A DNA stretch of 64,000 bases from Brachynemurus nebulosus (lineage: Eukaryota > Arthropoda > Insecta > Neuroptera > Myrmeleontidae). The DNA is taken from contig JAPWDM010000013.1 of assembly GCA_035578155.1 (NCBI GenBank), positions 12,301,527-12,365,526 of the forward strand. The letters run 5' to 3'. The notes under the pieces were generated by a model that did no database searches, had not been told where the DNA came from, and saw nothing but the letters and a program-made list of their open reading frames with translations. The translations under genes and the position numbers were made by a program. This document shows positions 10,002-22,062 of this stretch, in pieces (positions within the stretch are counted from its first letter, which is position 1; each line of letters starts with the position of its first letter).

Positions 10002-10805
10002 TAGCTGATATCTTCCAAAAAAGAAACTGACAAAACGTTTCCACCTTTATCACCTCTTTTCCCTTCTGCCCCCCCCCCGCCTTACTCCCGACAAAAAAAT
10101 CATGATTTTTCTTTTCATTGTAATCCTTTATGATGTATATATCAAACATATATAATAATTTTCGTTGCACACCATAACAAACGGGAGAAAAAACGAAAAC
10201 TTTAAGAAAAATGGGTTAATATTTTAAAACTATATTTTCTTTTTTTCCTTTTAAAAACATTTCTCTGTATTTTTTACGTGGCTGTGTGTCTCTTCTTTAT
10301 TGCAACAATAAATTTTATTTTCTTCAATTCTTTCACTTGGTGAAATAATTTAAAAAAAGCGAGCAAAAAAAAAATGAATAAATGAATAAAACAAAAACAG
10401 ATATCATCCGTGGTAAAAGTGGCGTTAAATAAAACTTTTAAAGCACACGTAAGCTTAATATTATTATTCTATCATAGATTATTATATAATTAAAATATTA
10501 TATCGCAATTAAAGTGGTGCTTTAATGCCATTTTGCAATCAGAGCTTTCATTAACAGATATAATGTACGTATATTTATTATATAATCACAATAAGGAGCT
10601 TCAGGAAGTTGGTAATTGTGAAAATTCTTGAATTAAGTAATTAAATTCCGTAATTAAAGAAGAATTTATTGTTTGTTTTGAAATCGAATCATATAGAAAA
10701 TACTCAAGGCGGTTTTTTAATGAATTTTCAATTGGATTAAAATCGTAATCAAGTTATGATTTTTACATATTGGATTTGGATTCAGTGTTATTTACACGCA
10801 ATCTG
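10002..10805. other. Unassigned stretch
   Basis: AT-rich with a C run at about 10070-10079. The open frame on the minus strand at 9952-10170 partly overlaps the foldback and is not a gene. Confidence 0.4.
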
Positions 10806-10807
10806 TA

Positions 10808-10969
10808 CACGGAGAGAAAATTCCTATAAAAATTACTGTGCTCATACTACAATCGACGTGTAACAGGTGAACATATCCAATTTTTGTACGGTAAAATTGG
10901 ATATGTTCGCCTGTTACACGTCGATTGTAGTATGAACACAGTAATTTTTATAGGAATTTCCTCTCCGTG
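10808..10969. mobile_element. Foldback MITE, CACGGAGAG family, short form
   Basis: The 162-bp element is almost entirely two arms of about 77 bp in inverted orientation around a few central bases, with ends CACGGAGAGAAA and inverse, flanked by TA. The longer relative at 38548-39377 shares both ends but has about 670 bp of extra interior. Confidence 0.9.
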
Positions 10970-10971
10970 TA

Positions 10972-12418
10972 GTAATTAATGACTCTGATTGAGTTCTGTG
11001 TCAAAATTCTTTGAAGAGTCCTTTTTAACCACAATTTAGTAATTTCAGCGATTGTCATGATGAGACTTGATCCTGGGACTATGACAGAAATTTATTTAGA
11101 AGTCTCTAGAAGCCAAAAATTATCTTCAATATGCGCAGGATAACTCTCAAATGAAACATCCAAGTTTTGATTTGATGAAACGATTAAACGTCTCAAATCT
11201 TTGGATGAATCAGATTATTAGAACCAGAACTTTTAGTTCTTTTTTAGTGTTCAATACTAAAATTGGCAAAACGGTACACTTTCGAAATCACTTAGGCCCC
11301 CGTCCAATTATCAAAGACTATTTTCTCAAAAACTATTCAACGTAAAAATTTTGAATTGAGCACAGAGACCGAGTGTAGTGGCCCAATTATAGATGTGAAA
11401 TTAAATTTCAATTCTGGGGGTTAATTTCAGGGGATAACCTGGAAAGTGAGAAAAAAATTTACCGAGAGCAACGAGTAGGATATCAAAGGGGAAATTTTTC
11501 AATTTGAAATATTATCGAATGCTTGGTACACAAAAGGAAAGCTTGATGACACATTTTGCTTTGATCAAGAAGTTGTCAGTCAAAATTTATGTTAATGCTA
11601 AACGGTCACTTGGGTGGATTTGGTTACTTATCTTTCTGTTCCCGATTCAAATCTTCGTATTTTTGACTGAGAAACTTGTCTTTTTAAACGACAGTGTTAT
11701 AAATATATAAGACTTATTGAACTGTTACGGCAATTACTTTACTAAAACACCAAAGAAGAAACTTTTTGTTCTTAAATCACGAAAAAAATTAAAAACCACA
11801 AATTTAACATTCTTGTGTACCTAATATTTAAAGGATTAACTATTTATGAAAACCATAACCTAAAGAAAATAATAATATTATATTTAAAATTATAAAACGA
11901 CATGATGGCATGAGAAAGAAAATTGAATTATTTGAACGATTCCCCCCTCTCTGCCGCTTAGCAGCCCTGTTTTATAACGAAAAATTAAAAATGTAATTTT
12001 TTCCGTATGGTGCATGTCTTCTTGTCGGTTTTATGATAGAAAATTTACTTACAATTAGGTCGATCCACAGCAGTCGGTGTCGACTGTTATATAGAGAAAA
12101 TTAAAGTAGATTTCGGCTGTTTGAATGCTGGCATCAGCATTTTCGTTTCACTTTATTAATATAATATTAATATAACGGTTTTCGGCCGTTGGGATTCCGG
12201 GACTCCGGGATGTCGGATTCGGTTCGGTACGGTATGGATGTGAGTAGATAGTAATACAATAAGCATTAGAAAAAATCATTAATATTTATTATGGTGTAAC
12301 ATATGTGCATAATGGTTTATCATCTACGGCGATGAAAAATCCTTATTCGGTGCTCATTTTAAGATAAACTGAGAATCGTTTTTTTTTCTCTCTAGTTTCA
12401 TAACAATAAGGAATTATA
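10972..12418. other. Unassigned stretch
   Basis: Contains unrecognised open frames at 11151-11345 and 11504-11710 that look spurious. A sentence-like block at about 11290-11500 resembles old repeat sequence. Nothing firm. Confidence 0.35.
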
Positions 12419-12420
12419 TA

Positions 12421-12530
12421 CAGGGTGTAAAATAAATTACTCTCATCCTTTTGAGGCGTGACTCATAGCACCCTATAGACATTAAAAACACAGAAATTTT
12501 TTCTGAATTAATAGTTTGAGAAAATCGCAA
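12421..12530 (+). mobile_element. Truncated CAGGGTG-type element
   Basis: It starts CAGGGTGTAAAATAAATTAC after TA and follows the arm of the 9689-9999 foldback for about 105 bp before similarity ends. Confidence 0.75.
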
Positions 12531-12547
12531 ATTGACTGGCTACATGT

Positions 12548-12778
12548 TAGTGATGTCGGATAATTAATCAATTAGTCGGTTTAGTCGACAAATTTTGTTA
12601 ATATTTAGTCATATTTTAGTCGACCATTTTATCTTCGATTAAATGATTAAAATGATTAATTTTTTTTTAAATGACTAAAAAAACGACTAATTTAACAATT
12701 TTTCTGCATTATTTATTAGACTTAAAAAAATGGTAACTAAAAAATTATCTATCTGTATGATTTTACACTTTTATGTGA
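12548..12778 (+). mobile_element. hAT-type MITE, TTAGTCGA family, copy 2 (truncated)
   Basis: It starts TAGTGATGTCGGATAATTAA and follows copy 1 (163-634) to about its midpoint. It is then broken exactly where a TTAA-type element end begins (12779-12782). The missing right half was not found further on in the window. Confidence 0.8.
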
Positions 12779-12782
12779 TTAA

Positions 12783-13105
12783 GGGGAGGTTTACTCGAGA
12801 GTCCTTAAAAATTATGTATTTTTCTAGAATTTTGCGCATTTTCCTTTGGCATAATGTTAGATCTTGATGTTAACTATTTTAAATTAATGTGAGAAGGGGG
12901 AGAAGTAATGTCCAAAAAAGCTTTAACTAATCTGTTATTAACGTCAATAAATTTTTAATAAAACTTAAAATTCAACAATTTAATTTAGTTTTTACAACAC
13001 TTTGGTGACATTTACAAGGAAAGTTATTGAATGTAGTATAATTTTGAGCCTTAATTGACTTATTTTCTTGCATCCTATTACAAATTCGGAAAAAAATTTT
13101 CACAG
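12783..13105. mobile_element. End of a TTAA-flanked element, GGGGAGGTTTACT family
   Basis: After TTAA at 12779-12782 the sequence GGGGAGGTTTACTCGAGAGT continues for about 55 bp nearly identical to the right end of the complete element at 47936-48714. The interior then differs and no matching right end was found. Confidence 0.6.
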
Positions 13106-13109
13106 TTAA

Positions 13110-14027
13110 CCCTAGAATCATACGTTGGTCTACGAGAAACATTAATCATACATCGACGTCGTTTTGACGGATGGACTTTTTACGGAGAGTTTGAGTTTAT
13201 TTGCAAAAAGCATTTTTTTTAGATAACAATACAAAAGCGAACAAAACATTTAAAAAAACTGGATTTGGAAAAATTTCTTAATGTAAATATTTATTAATTT
13301 TTTTAATCTTTTTATCAAAGCATATTTTCATTATAAAAATTAAAAAATAGATAAATACATCATTTGTATCATAAAATATGTGTTTCAAATAATTAATTTA
13401 TGAACTATTATGAGTCAGTGGACACGTGTGACTTTACAGAATGTGAAATTTCTCAGTCATAAATATTCCTATAGATATGTATTTATTTCCCCATTAGGCA
13501 CATTTGTAAATTTTCTAAAAATTATTAGTAATTTTTCGAATAAGATCTCAAAAAATAATAAAAATTAAAATATATTCCACAAAATAAATTGTTAATCTTT
13601 TATTAAGTCACTTGAAACGCATTCTTTAGTTTTCGACTCAATATATTAAAATTTCAGTACTATGTCGTCTCTATAAGTTAAACAGCTGTAATCATTTTTC
13701 ACATTATCATAATCATTGAATAAATTAATTATAACATGCATATCTTTAATAAATTTTAGAAAAATTAGGAAAACTTTTATATGTGAAGTACAAAATCTTT
13801 AAAAAAAAAACATGGCATAATCATACATCGACGTCCTTTTGACGGACACTATTTCAATACATACAAAACGACAATGACTATAAACAAAATAAATACGTCT
13901 TATGTGTTATAACAACAAATAAATTAGATAACAGAAATCTCACAGCAAGCAGGTACCGACAAGTTGTAGTGTTGGAGCAGGTAGAGAAGTTCGTTCGTCG
14001 TTTTGACGTGTACGTATGATTCTAGGG
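13110..14027. mobile_element. piggyBac-like MITE
   Basis: The ends CCCTAGAATCATACGT and inverse are flanked by TTAA at 13106-13109 and 14028-14031. The CCCTAGAA start plus TTAA duplication is the signature of the piggyBac family. The 918-bp interior has no transposase. A subterminal block CATCGACGTCSTTTTGACGG occurs at about 13151 and 13825, with a shorter inverted version close to the right end, like the internal repeats piggyBac transposases use. Confidence 0.9.
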
Positions 14028-14031
14028 TTAA

Positions 14032-15660
14032 TCAATAAACACCAAATCTCAGTCATTGTTTACATTTACTTAACTAACGCTAAAAAAAAATCCTACCACA
14101 AAATAATAAAAATCACACAAAAAAATTCTATATAAATACAAAAAATTGATATTTTTTTTTCATAAATTGAAAATAAACGTTAGTTTAGAACGAAGAGAAA
14201 AAAGGTTATTCCGACAACAAATAATAGATTTAGTCGAAACATTTTCTCGTATGTGGTTAAAATAAAATGAATATTTTTTTCTACTGGGAAAGACTACATG
14301 ATGCCTGTTCAGTATTCCTGATACATATATGACCTTTTGTCAGAATATATAAAGTACGAATATTTGGAATGCAACACTGATCATCTGAACTTTCTTCTCA
14401 GACAATATACTGTACGAAAGACATTCCCTATGTGTTTCTGTTTCTTTTTGTATTTATTTCAATGTCAATTTCAATAAGTTTACAACTAAAATTAAGCAAA
14501 TTTTAAAGCTTTTATTTCATAAAGTGTTTAAACGAATAGTTTTACTGAATTTTTTCTCAAACCGTGTTAAATAGATCACAAACTTAATCACAAAAATATA
14601 ATTACCATCAAAAATATTCAAATTCGACTGATTTTTCCACAATTTTTATTTAACACCATATTGAATTCAATATATTCAACACGAAAATCAGATACAAATA
14701 TTTGACAAAAAAGGAACGAGAAACGAAGACAAATCTTTTTACATTATAAATTTTAATTTTCACTAAAAGGAAAACTAAACATTGAAAAAGATTGTTTTTT
14801 GTTGAAATTTTTATTTGTTAAGGTTTCCATAGATAAAATTGATTTGGATCGAAAAAGACGGAAAAAAGAGGTTGATATTGTTTGATTTTGTTAATAGTTG
14901 ATGAAAGAATTTTTAGCAACTCACGAAAATCGTGTGTACGATGAAGTACGATTAGTTGCATCATCGATTGGCGTTCGTTAATAGTTACAGGCGAAGGGAA
15001 CAGATTTTTGTTGCAATATTGTTAAATTCCAAAATTGTACGGTATTCTTAACAACTCTACTGCATTTGACGTATTGAATGATACAAGTATTTGTTGAAAC
15101 GACTCGCGCGCCACCTATCGTAAAATTGTACTAATTTAGAAACCTTCACGGAAAATAACAGCAAAAACCTGATGACGTAACTCGAAACAAAAGCATAAAA
15201 TTGTGGGGTGGTGTTGAAACGATGTAATTCGAATATATATATTTTTACCAATTTTTAAACTCCGGCAACAATTAATTGCTCTTGTGTCCACCCACCCTAA
15301 CAATGATATTTCTCTAGCCTACGCTACGTTGGCTTATACATATTCATGTGCCCCGATTGCCATAAATAGCCTAACGATGACGACGACAATAGTGCTTTCC
15401 ACCATCTTGTTTTACACACAGAGACATAGACACTGCAACTTTAATGGTTTTGTTAATTTCGTCTCGTTATTAACGACAATGTCGAAACGATTTATCTAAT
15501 GAACTTCTATACATAGCTCGAGCGAGCTAAACTGTATAATATAGTTCCCATAGCTCCACTAACTATAACACTATATATAGATGGCTAAAGTGAAGTAATG
15601 TTTAATTACATATCAACAATATCAGTATTCAATTTTCTTTTGAACTATTGGGCACTTTGT
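14032..15660. other. Unassigned AT-rich stretch
   Basis: No recognisable ORF. A CTCF-like but imperfect GCGCCACCTATCG is at 15108-15120. The minus-strand frame at 15057-15251 and the plus-strand frame at 15284-15499 resemble nothing known. Confidence 0.35.
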
Positions 15661-15714
15661 CGCGTATATACCATGTGAGTTTTTTGAGAGTTGCCATTTC
15701 TATTACAATCAAAC
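15661..15714 (-). repeat. Dispersed repeat, left inverted partner
   Basis: In reverse complement this segment reads AATGGCAACTCTCAAAAAAC and continues into TCACATGGTATATA. It matches 16645-16697 in inverted orientation. The CAAGAC MITE copy 2 lies between the two. Confidence 0.7.
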
Positions 15715-15762
15715 TTTTATGATAGAAATGGTACTGAAAAAGGTTCTTTTCTTGGATGTAAT

Positions 15763-16318
15763 TAGTGATGAGCAAAATTAGTCTTGGTCTTGCATTTTTT
15801 GCAAGACCAAGACCAAGACTATGCATACTAAGAGCAAGACCAAGACCAAGATTATAAGTATGGCTGCAAGGCCAATACCAAGACTCAAGTGAGTGAGACC
15901 AAGACAAAAGCTAGAAAATAAGCAAGATTTATGCTAAACTATTTAAATAGTTTGAAAGTATAATTAATACCGTAAAGAGAGAAAATTCTGAGTTTAGAAG
16001 AAAAAAATTCGCTAATAAAAAAAATGCAAGAAAGTGCAAGAATTTTAGCAATACCAAGACCAAGACCAATACCAAGACTATATTTTGCATGACCAAGACC
16101 AAGACCGAGACTCAAACTGCTCTAGCAAGACCAAGACCAAGATTCTTAATGCAAGAACAAGACCAAGACCAATACCAAGACTATATTTTGCATGACCAAG
16201 ACCAAGACCGAGACTCAAACTGCTCTAGCAAGACCAAGACCAAGATTCTTAATGCAAGAACAAGACCAAGACCAAGACTGCCAAGTCTTGGTCTTGGTTT
16301 TGCATTAGCTCATCACTA
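15763..16318 (+). mobile_element. hAT-type MITE, CAAGAC family, copy 2
   Basis: The ends TAGTGATGAGCAAAAT and inverse are flanked by perfect 8-bp duplications GATGTAAT at 15755-15762 and 16319-16326. The right half carries a 103-bp tandem duplication of a CAAGAC-rich block (about 16071-16173 and 16174-16276), which makes this copy longer than copy 1. The frames at 15629-15907 and 16089-16319 are hexamer translation. Confidence 0.92.
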
Positions 16319-16326
16319 GATGTAAT

Positions 16327-18039
16327 GGAAATGTAACCAAGCAAAACAGTATCGATTGAAGTAGCCTCAAGTACATATGCATATTTTTACCGCCTAACTG
16401 ATAAATTAAAGAAAAATTAAAAAATTAAACTTGGGTAAAAAAATTTTTTTTGCTCATTTATGTTGCTAATTAATGCATTAGATCAGTTTTATCGAAAAAT
16501 TAATATATAGTCCCATTTAAAAATCTATAAGTTTGTATCATAGCTCGAAAACCGTAAGAGCTATAAAGCTCTTGACTATAGCAATCGGTTGCCCTCATCG
16601 ATATCTATACAACTCATATTTGAACAATTTTTCGATAAATCAACGGTTTGGCTGTAATAAAAATGGCAACTCTCAAAAAACTCACACGGTATATAAGTTT
16701 GTTGCTTATCCCTATTGGTGGCTTTGTGTTCTTCTCGAAACAAAGTTTGCGATGAGGTAAGATCATTTTCTATTATCACGTGCAGTGCAGTAAACTTTGT
16801 CGTAATAGGTGAACCAAGTATACAGACAGACGAGACGAACGAGTTAAGCTCATTAACATTTCAGATTATACTTAGGGTCTTTATAGTTAGTTTAGAAAGT
16901 CAAGATCATTGTCTGGGAAGAAACTTCACCATTAAGTCAGAATTTTGTATTCAGTATCGTAGTCTAGACTTTTTATTTTCCCTTCCGTATAGCGAGACAA
17001 TAATCAGATCAATTTGTCACTGGATCTTGACATTTTGGGGTCTAAGGAATCCAAAATCGAAGAATCCAAGTAGGAATCTAAATCAATGAATATCTCCCGA
17101 TCTACTAAGGTTAGAGAAATGAAATTAGGCTTAAAATAATTCTATGTATGGGGCATAGGACGTTCAAAGAAGCAAAATTCTGATACATTTTGGTCAGTGG
17201 TTCTAGAGTTATTCTGTTTGTTTTTTTTCGGAAAAATCGAGAAATTTTAGTTTTTTTTTTCGATTTTCTCTGGATCTTGCTTATAAAATTCGATGAAACT
17301 TAGGCGAAAGGTATAACAAAAGGTCCCAATTATTTTCGGGTGGTTTAGAGGAATTTTTTTTTTTTTGAAATCTTAATAATCTTATCAGAACGAAAAAATT
17401 TTTGAATTTTTCCAGCAAGGTAGAAGTCGTAGCATATTTCCAATCAGCTTGCTATTTTTTTTTCAAAATGGCGTCATAGTAAGGGGAACTTTTGGAACTG
17501 GGGTACCTACCCATCTTTGTAATCTTTGAACGGAATATATCAACCCCTTATCAGTCACTAATTCCAACGCCTCCCCTTCAACAGGTTTCAAAAAATAAAA
17601 CGACACGGGAAAATCCTGCAACTGCATACTCAGCTTTTTTTGCTCATGATCAGACGTTTTGATATAAAGAATTTATTAACACCTTGACGGTCACAATCTT
17701 TTGCATAATGACAAAACGCTCAACTGGTATACTATTTTGACAACTAATAGAGTTTTTAGGTAACTGTTGATGTCCCACAACATGGTGTGTGAGTTAATAA
17801 GATTTCAAATGACATCTTGCGACGTCAATGACCGTCAAGCTGTTAATATTTATAAAAGTAATAGTGAGGCAAAGCAAAAATCCAGCAATATTTTTGCAAG
17901 GAGAATCAACCAGCCAATACATCCTATTGTTTTGTTATTTACGTACATATTTTGGTGAAGATGTCAACAGTAAATACTTACAACAATTAATATACATAAT
18001 TGTAAATGTTTATAACAATCATCGACGTATAAAACCAAG
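16327..18039. other. Unassigned stretch
   Basis: Holds the right inverted partner at 16645-16697. The 124-residue open frame at 16715-17089 has no similarity I recognise and its text looks like old repeat. The frames at 17767-17958 and 17828-18070 overlap in different frames and are likely chance. Confidence 0.35.
16645..16697 (+). repeat. Dispersed repeat, right inverted partner
   Basis: Reads AATGGCAACTCTCAAAAAAC and continues into TCACACGGTATATA. It is the inverted partner of 15661-15714, about 930 bp away. Confidence 0.7.
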
Positions 18040-18041
18040 TA

Positions 18042-18590
18042 CACACACCGGCATAATTAACGGAACATAAAAAAATTATAAAAACCTATTTATTAAACAA
18101 AGTTGGCGGTTTTTTTTTTTTCATTTTTACTTAAAATAATATTGAAGTAAGGAATCAATTGACTTTCCATAGAATTGTTTTTATTTATTATTGATGCAAT
18201 TATTTTTAAGAGGTCTGTCACTTTCCAATTCAAATGCCGTTTCTTCTCAATGTGGCCGAGCTTCAAACTGCCGTAATTGAAGAATGGCAAAGACTGTCCC
18301 AGGAAACTATAGATAACATCATGCTGAGTATAGAAAAACGAATGGAAGTTTTGATAAGAGCACGGAAGGAACCCGGGCGCGATTAAAACGCTGTGTTTCA
18401 TTTACTATTTGTTAAATAATCTTTAACTTAAATTATTCTTAAATGACATAAGATTCCAAAAATTTGCCATTTTATATCGTTACTTGTTTTTGCTACCGAA
18501 AATAAAGGTATATCGACTTGTGAGCATATAATTTTAAGTGAATAATTTTTACAGGTATTTTGTATGTTCCGCTAATTCTGCCGGTGTGTG
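18042..18590 (+). mobile_element. Tc1-like deletion derivative
   Basis: The terminal repeats CACACACCGGCATAATTA and CACACACCGGCAGAATTA are inverted and flanked by TA at 18040-18041 and 18591-18592. The 549-bp element keeps the 3' end of a Tc1-type transposase gene on the plus strand (18234-18386). It is therefore an internally deleted Tc1 element, not a MITE of unknown origin. The 102-residue minus-strand open frame at 18093-18401 is the shadow of that gene. Confidence 0.85.
18234..18386 (+). pseudogene. Tc1-like transposase, C-terminal fragment
   Basis: Read from the ATG at 18234, this frame gives 50 residues ending at a TAA at 18384-18386. VAELQTAVIEEWQRLSQETI followed by a basic amphipathic stretch and a stop is the typical last 40-45 residues of Tc1-type transposases, where an EEW motif precedes a helix and a short basic tail. 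An in-frame stop lies at 18207-18209, and the catalytic DDE domain and the DNA-binding head are absent. The fragment cannot transpose, but it identifies the superfamily of its carrier element. Confidence 0.8.
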
Positions 18591-18592
18591 TA

Positions 18593-18899
18593 CTTGTGTA
18601 CATATTATTATGTATATAATTACGTTTTAGCCAACAGAGAGAGTCGATTTCGAGTACAGGCGAATAGTTAAAATAACTTTAAACGATTAAATTTAAACAA
18701 TTACTGGAGTAATTCAAAATACTCGTACGAGAATGTTTCAAGGACATATATGAATGTGTGAATGTTTGTAAACTGTCATGACATTCACGACACCAGTCAC
18801 ACGATGACCTGATAAACAAATGAAAATTAGGAAAATTATGTTGGATTAAATTTTATTTCATCAGGATAAATTTTGATAACAACTTTTGTGACTAAGAAG
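18593..18899. other. Unassigned stretch
   Basis: AT-rich, nothing recognised. Confidence 0.4.
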
Positions 18900-19440
18900 G
18901 ATTTTTAGATGCAAAAAATAATGTTATATTTATTCTAGAGCTCTATATAGTATATATAAACAAAATATCATCAATTTTTAAATTTTTAAGTACACCTATG
19001 AATGGGTGGTTTCAACCCCTAAAAATTTGTAGATGCAAAAAATTATGTCATATTTATTATTAGAGTTGTGTATAGTATATATAAACAATATATCATCAAT
19101 TTTAAAATTTCTAAGTACTCAGTTGAGGGGTGGTTTTAACCCTTAAAAATGTGTAAATTCCACCGTTAGTTGGAGTACCATTTGGTCGTGTAATATGAAA
19201 TGTCGTTTTCCGACCACTTTTTTTACCATGTAATTCAGATAAATATCGGCACTTTTTTAAGCATCAAGGAAATGTTTAAAAAAAGATTCTTTAATTCTAA
19301 ATAGAATTCTTGTAGAATGAAATCATTTCTACCGTTTGTTGGGATAACATTAGGTCCGTGTAATATGAAATGTCATTTTTCTATCACTTTTGCTACCATG
19401 TGTCACATAAATATTGATGCTTTCTTAAGGACGTTCGTGC
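18900..19440 (+). repeat. Two tandem-duplicated blocks (124 bp and ~170 bp)
   Basis: A block starting TAGATGCAAAAAAT occurs at 18906 and 19030 (period 124) and ends in GGGTGGTTTCAACCCCT-like text. It is followed by a block starting near CCACCGTTAGTTGG at 19159 and repeated at about 19329 (period 170), with the word GTGTAATATGAAATGTC in each. A further fragment of the second block is at about 20075-20135. Confidence 0.75.
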
Positions 19441-20135
19441 GTCAAACCTAATAGTAGATAAAAATTTTAATTTTGGACAATTGACAAGTTCAATTACATA
19501 GTTATATTCGCTCAAAAATTTTAAGGCTTTCATAGATCATTTCTTAAAGTAATTGACGATTAAAAATCAAATTTTTAACATAGAGCCATTAGGAAAAAAC
19601 ATTCTAAAACAGCATTTTTTCATTTTAAAAATTATAGTAAGTATATTAGATAGATTATAGTAAGTATATTAAAAATTATAGTAAGTATATTAGATAAATT
19701 ATAGTAAGTATATTAGAGTAGATACCATAATAAAAAAAAATGTTTAAAAATATTCTTTGAAATATGCAATTTATATAATTGCACAAAAAACATCGTATTG
19801 ACAAACGTTAAAATGAAATATTAATTATTGAAATTAATATTCGGGTAGATTTTGATGTGTACACGTACATAATATACATACAAGGTCAAATCAGACTACT
19901 AAATTTCAATCAACAACTGTGTATGCGTTGATATCTCCGATTAGTACATAGGCGGTACGTATAGCAATCACCTATATACACGACACATCATATGGACGAT
20001 ATGACACATGAACAACCACAAGCTGTGTATGCATTAGAGAAATATTTAAAAGCAGTTCTTTAAATTAAAATAGAATGTCGTGTAATGTGAAATGTTGTTT
20101 TCCGATCACTTTGGTCGACCATGTCTTACAAACAA
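19441..20135. other. AT-rich stretch with short repeats
   Basis: Includes the 21-bp tandem repeat at 19631-19716 and, at 20040-20135, a degenerate copy of the GTGTAATATGAAATGTC block. No gene. Confidence 0.5.
19631..19716 (+). repeat. Short tandem repeat, ~21-bp unit, 4 copies
   Basis: ATTATAGTAAGTATATTAGA recurs four times with small spacer changes. Confidence 0.9.
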
Positions 20136-20947
20136 TTTTTCATATATCTAAAATTGGTACAAAATGCCTGGCTTGATATTTATTTTCACTTATTAAAATC
20201 GAAATATATTTTGAATGTATATATTTTCTTTTTCCAACCATAAAGTCTGTGGCAGTAGTAGCAAGCCGTGCGCCAAAACAAATACAGAAAGCATAATAAA
20301 AAAAAAATTTCGTAAAGCAATAAAAATAAAATTTATGAAATATGTATACGAATACGGTGTGAGAGGGGTGTAAAGGGGAGTATACGCAGTTATATTTGGA
20401 TGATAAACAAAACTCTTTCTTTCCCCAATGAAAACTTTTTTTTCTGCGGGAGAGAAAAATACGGCCAAAATATCAATAAAATAAACTAATAGACATTAAA
20501 ATCAATAGCAGTGATACTTAATTGTTTTTAGTAGCTATCATATTTTCTTAAATTATCTTGAAGAAGTGCCTGGCGTTTGATATAAAAATGATCGAATAAA
20601 AGACAATTTTCCTTTGGAAATAATTTTTTAATGTTTTTTATGTATTTCATTCGATAAATACATACAGCAAGTTCTCAACTGACGTCGTTTCGAGTTACGT
20701 TCGAACACATTTTGGCACTATTTTCAAATTTTCGCATCCGCATTCGTATTCGCACCCGCATTAATTTAATGCGGATAGGCGTGCAGATGTGAATGTTTAC
20801 GAAGTGCACCATGAACCAACTTTCGAATTGTCGAATCGAACGTACAGAAACCGTAATTTTTTCTGGGTATTGGTACAGAAAACTGGTTAAATTTGCAGTT
20901 TAACAATTCCTTAATAGCGGTCAGCGCCTCCAGTTTATATGGAAATA
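20136..20947. other. Unassigned stretch
   Basis: The minus-strand frame at 20193-20468 is AT-driven and not recognised. At 20731-20779 there is a run of CGCATCCGCATTCG-type hexamers ending in a small palindrome around GCATTAATTTAATGC. Confidence 0.4.
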
Positions 20948-21229
20948 CAGAGCCGGACCTACAAGGGGGGGGGGGCGTAACTTTGCTGCTGGCGCCTACC
21001 CCGAGAAAAACGCCAAATTAAACATTTTTCGATATTTTTTAAATTTTTCCCTGCAGAAGATAAATGAGACGACCAAAAAAAAAAATAATTAATTCGTCTT
21101 TGGCGCCTCTAATACTGTAAAAATTAAGTAATGAGCCCAAAAAAAAAACATCCAATTCTCCGTTTTGGGGCCTCTTATCTTGCGTTTTTGGCGCGCCCCC
21201 GCTACCCGCCTCCCCTAGTTCCGGCCCTG
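20948..21229. mobile_element. hAT-type MITE, CAGGGCC family, copy 2
   Basis: The ends CAGAGCCGGACCTA and CAGGGCCGGAACTA are inverted. The perfect 8-bp duplication TGGAAATA is at 20940-20947 and 21230-21237. It is 282 bp and GC-rich near both ends, with no ORF. Confidence 0.9.
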
Positions 21230-21237
21230 TGGAAATA

Positions 21238-22060
21238 TAACGACTTACAACATATAATTTGGGAGCCTTGCCTGCTCTAAGTACGAGCCTGTATGGGATA
21301 GAAAATGAGTCATTTTTAAAAGGTTATTAAAAAAATTTAATACGATTCCCCAAAATCTCTTGATATTAACACTAATCAATTTGAACAAATAAATTAATTA
21401 TTTAATTGAATATATGCTAATTGATTAAATAATCATTTTATAAAATATTATTTTTAATAAGCAGATTAACATTTTGTATAAGTATTTGAAATTATTGTGC
21501 TAATTTGCCAATTTAAATGTCAGCTAATACATTTTTATTACGTATAACAAAAGATTAACATTTTTATTGTGATAATTTAATTGTTTCTACAAAAACGTAA
21601 AACTAACTCAAAAAAAAATCTATTATTTTTGACATTTAATAAGGTTATTTTTTAATAAGTATTTATTGTGCTATAGTTATGTGTTTGACCTTCTCCCAAA
21701 AATCACAATTAAGTTTGACATACAAAGATTTTATGATATTGTCAAAAAAGTTTGAAATTTTAATGGCGCACACGACGACAATTTAAACAATTAAAACATA
21801 AAAAAAATTTTCTTTAAAAAAGTTTTAATTGTCTTATGTGTATCATTTAATTTAACAGTTATAATAGTGTTTTGGGAATAATTCATAATACTCTGATGGG
21901 GAAAATCAAAATTTAAATGATTTTCTTTGTTCAGCTAAAATTTCACGCGACGACTATACAAGTAATCGTACGACAAAAAATCACTTATGTGCACTTGCCC
22001 GTAAATATTGGATATATTAATTTGGTTTAATGTTGGAAAAAATATTTTTAACTATCATAG
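21238..22060. other. Unassigned AT-rich stretch
   Basis: Very AT-rich; nothing recognised. Confidence 0.4.
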
Positions 22061-22062
22061 TA

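Noticed and set aside
15165..15190. Second hammerhead candidate (CTGATGA followed by CGAAAC)
   Set aside because: The bases between do not form stem II, and no stem I partner was found.
16715..17089. 124-residue open frame
   Set aside because: Longest non-repeat frame, but no domain, motif or codon pattern that I recognise, and the surrounding text looks like old repeat.
18093..18401. 102-residue minus-strand open frame
   Set aside because: It lies opposite a recognisable Tc1 transposase tail and has no similarity of its own.
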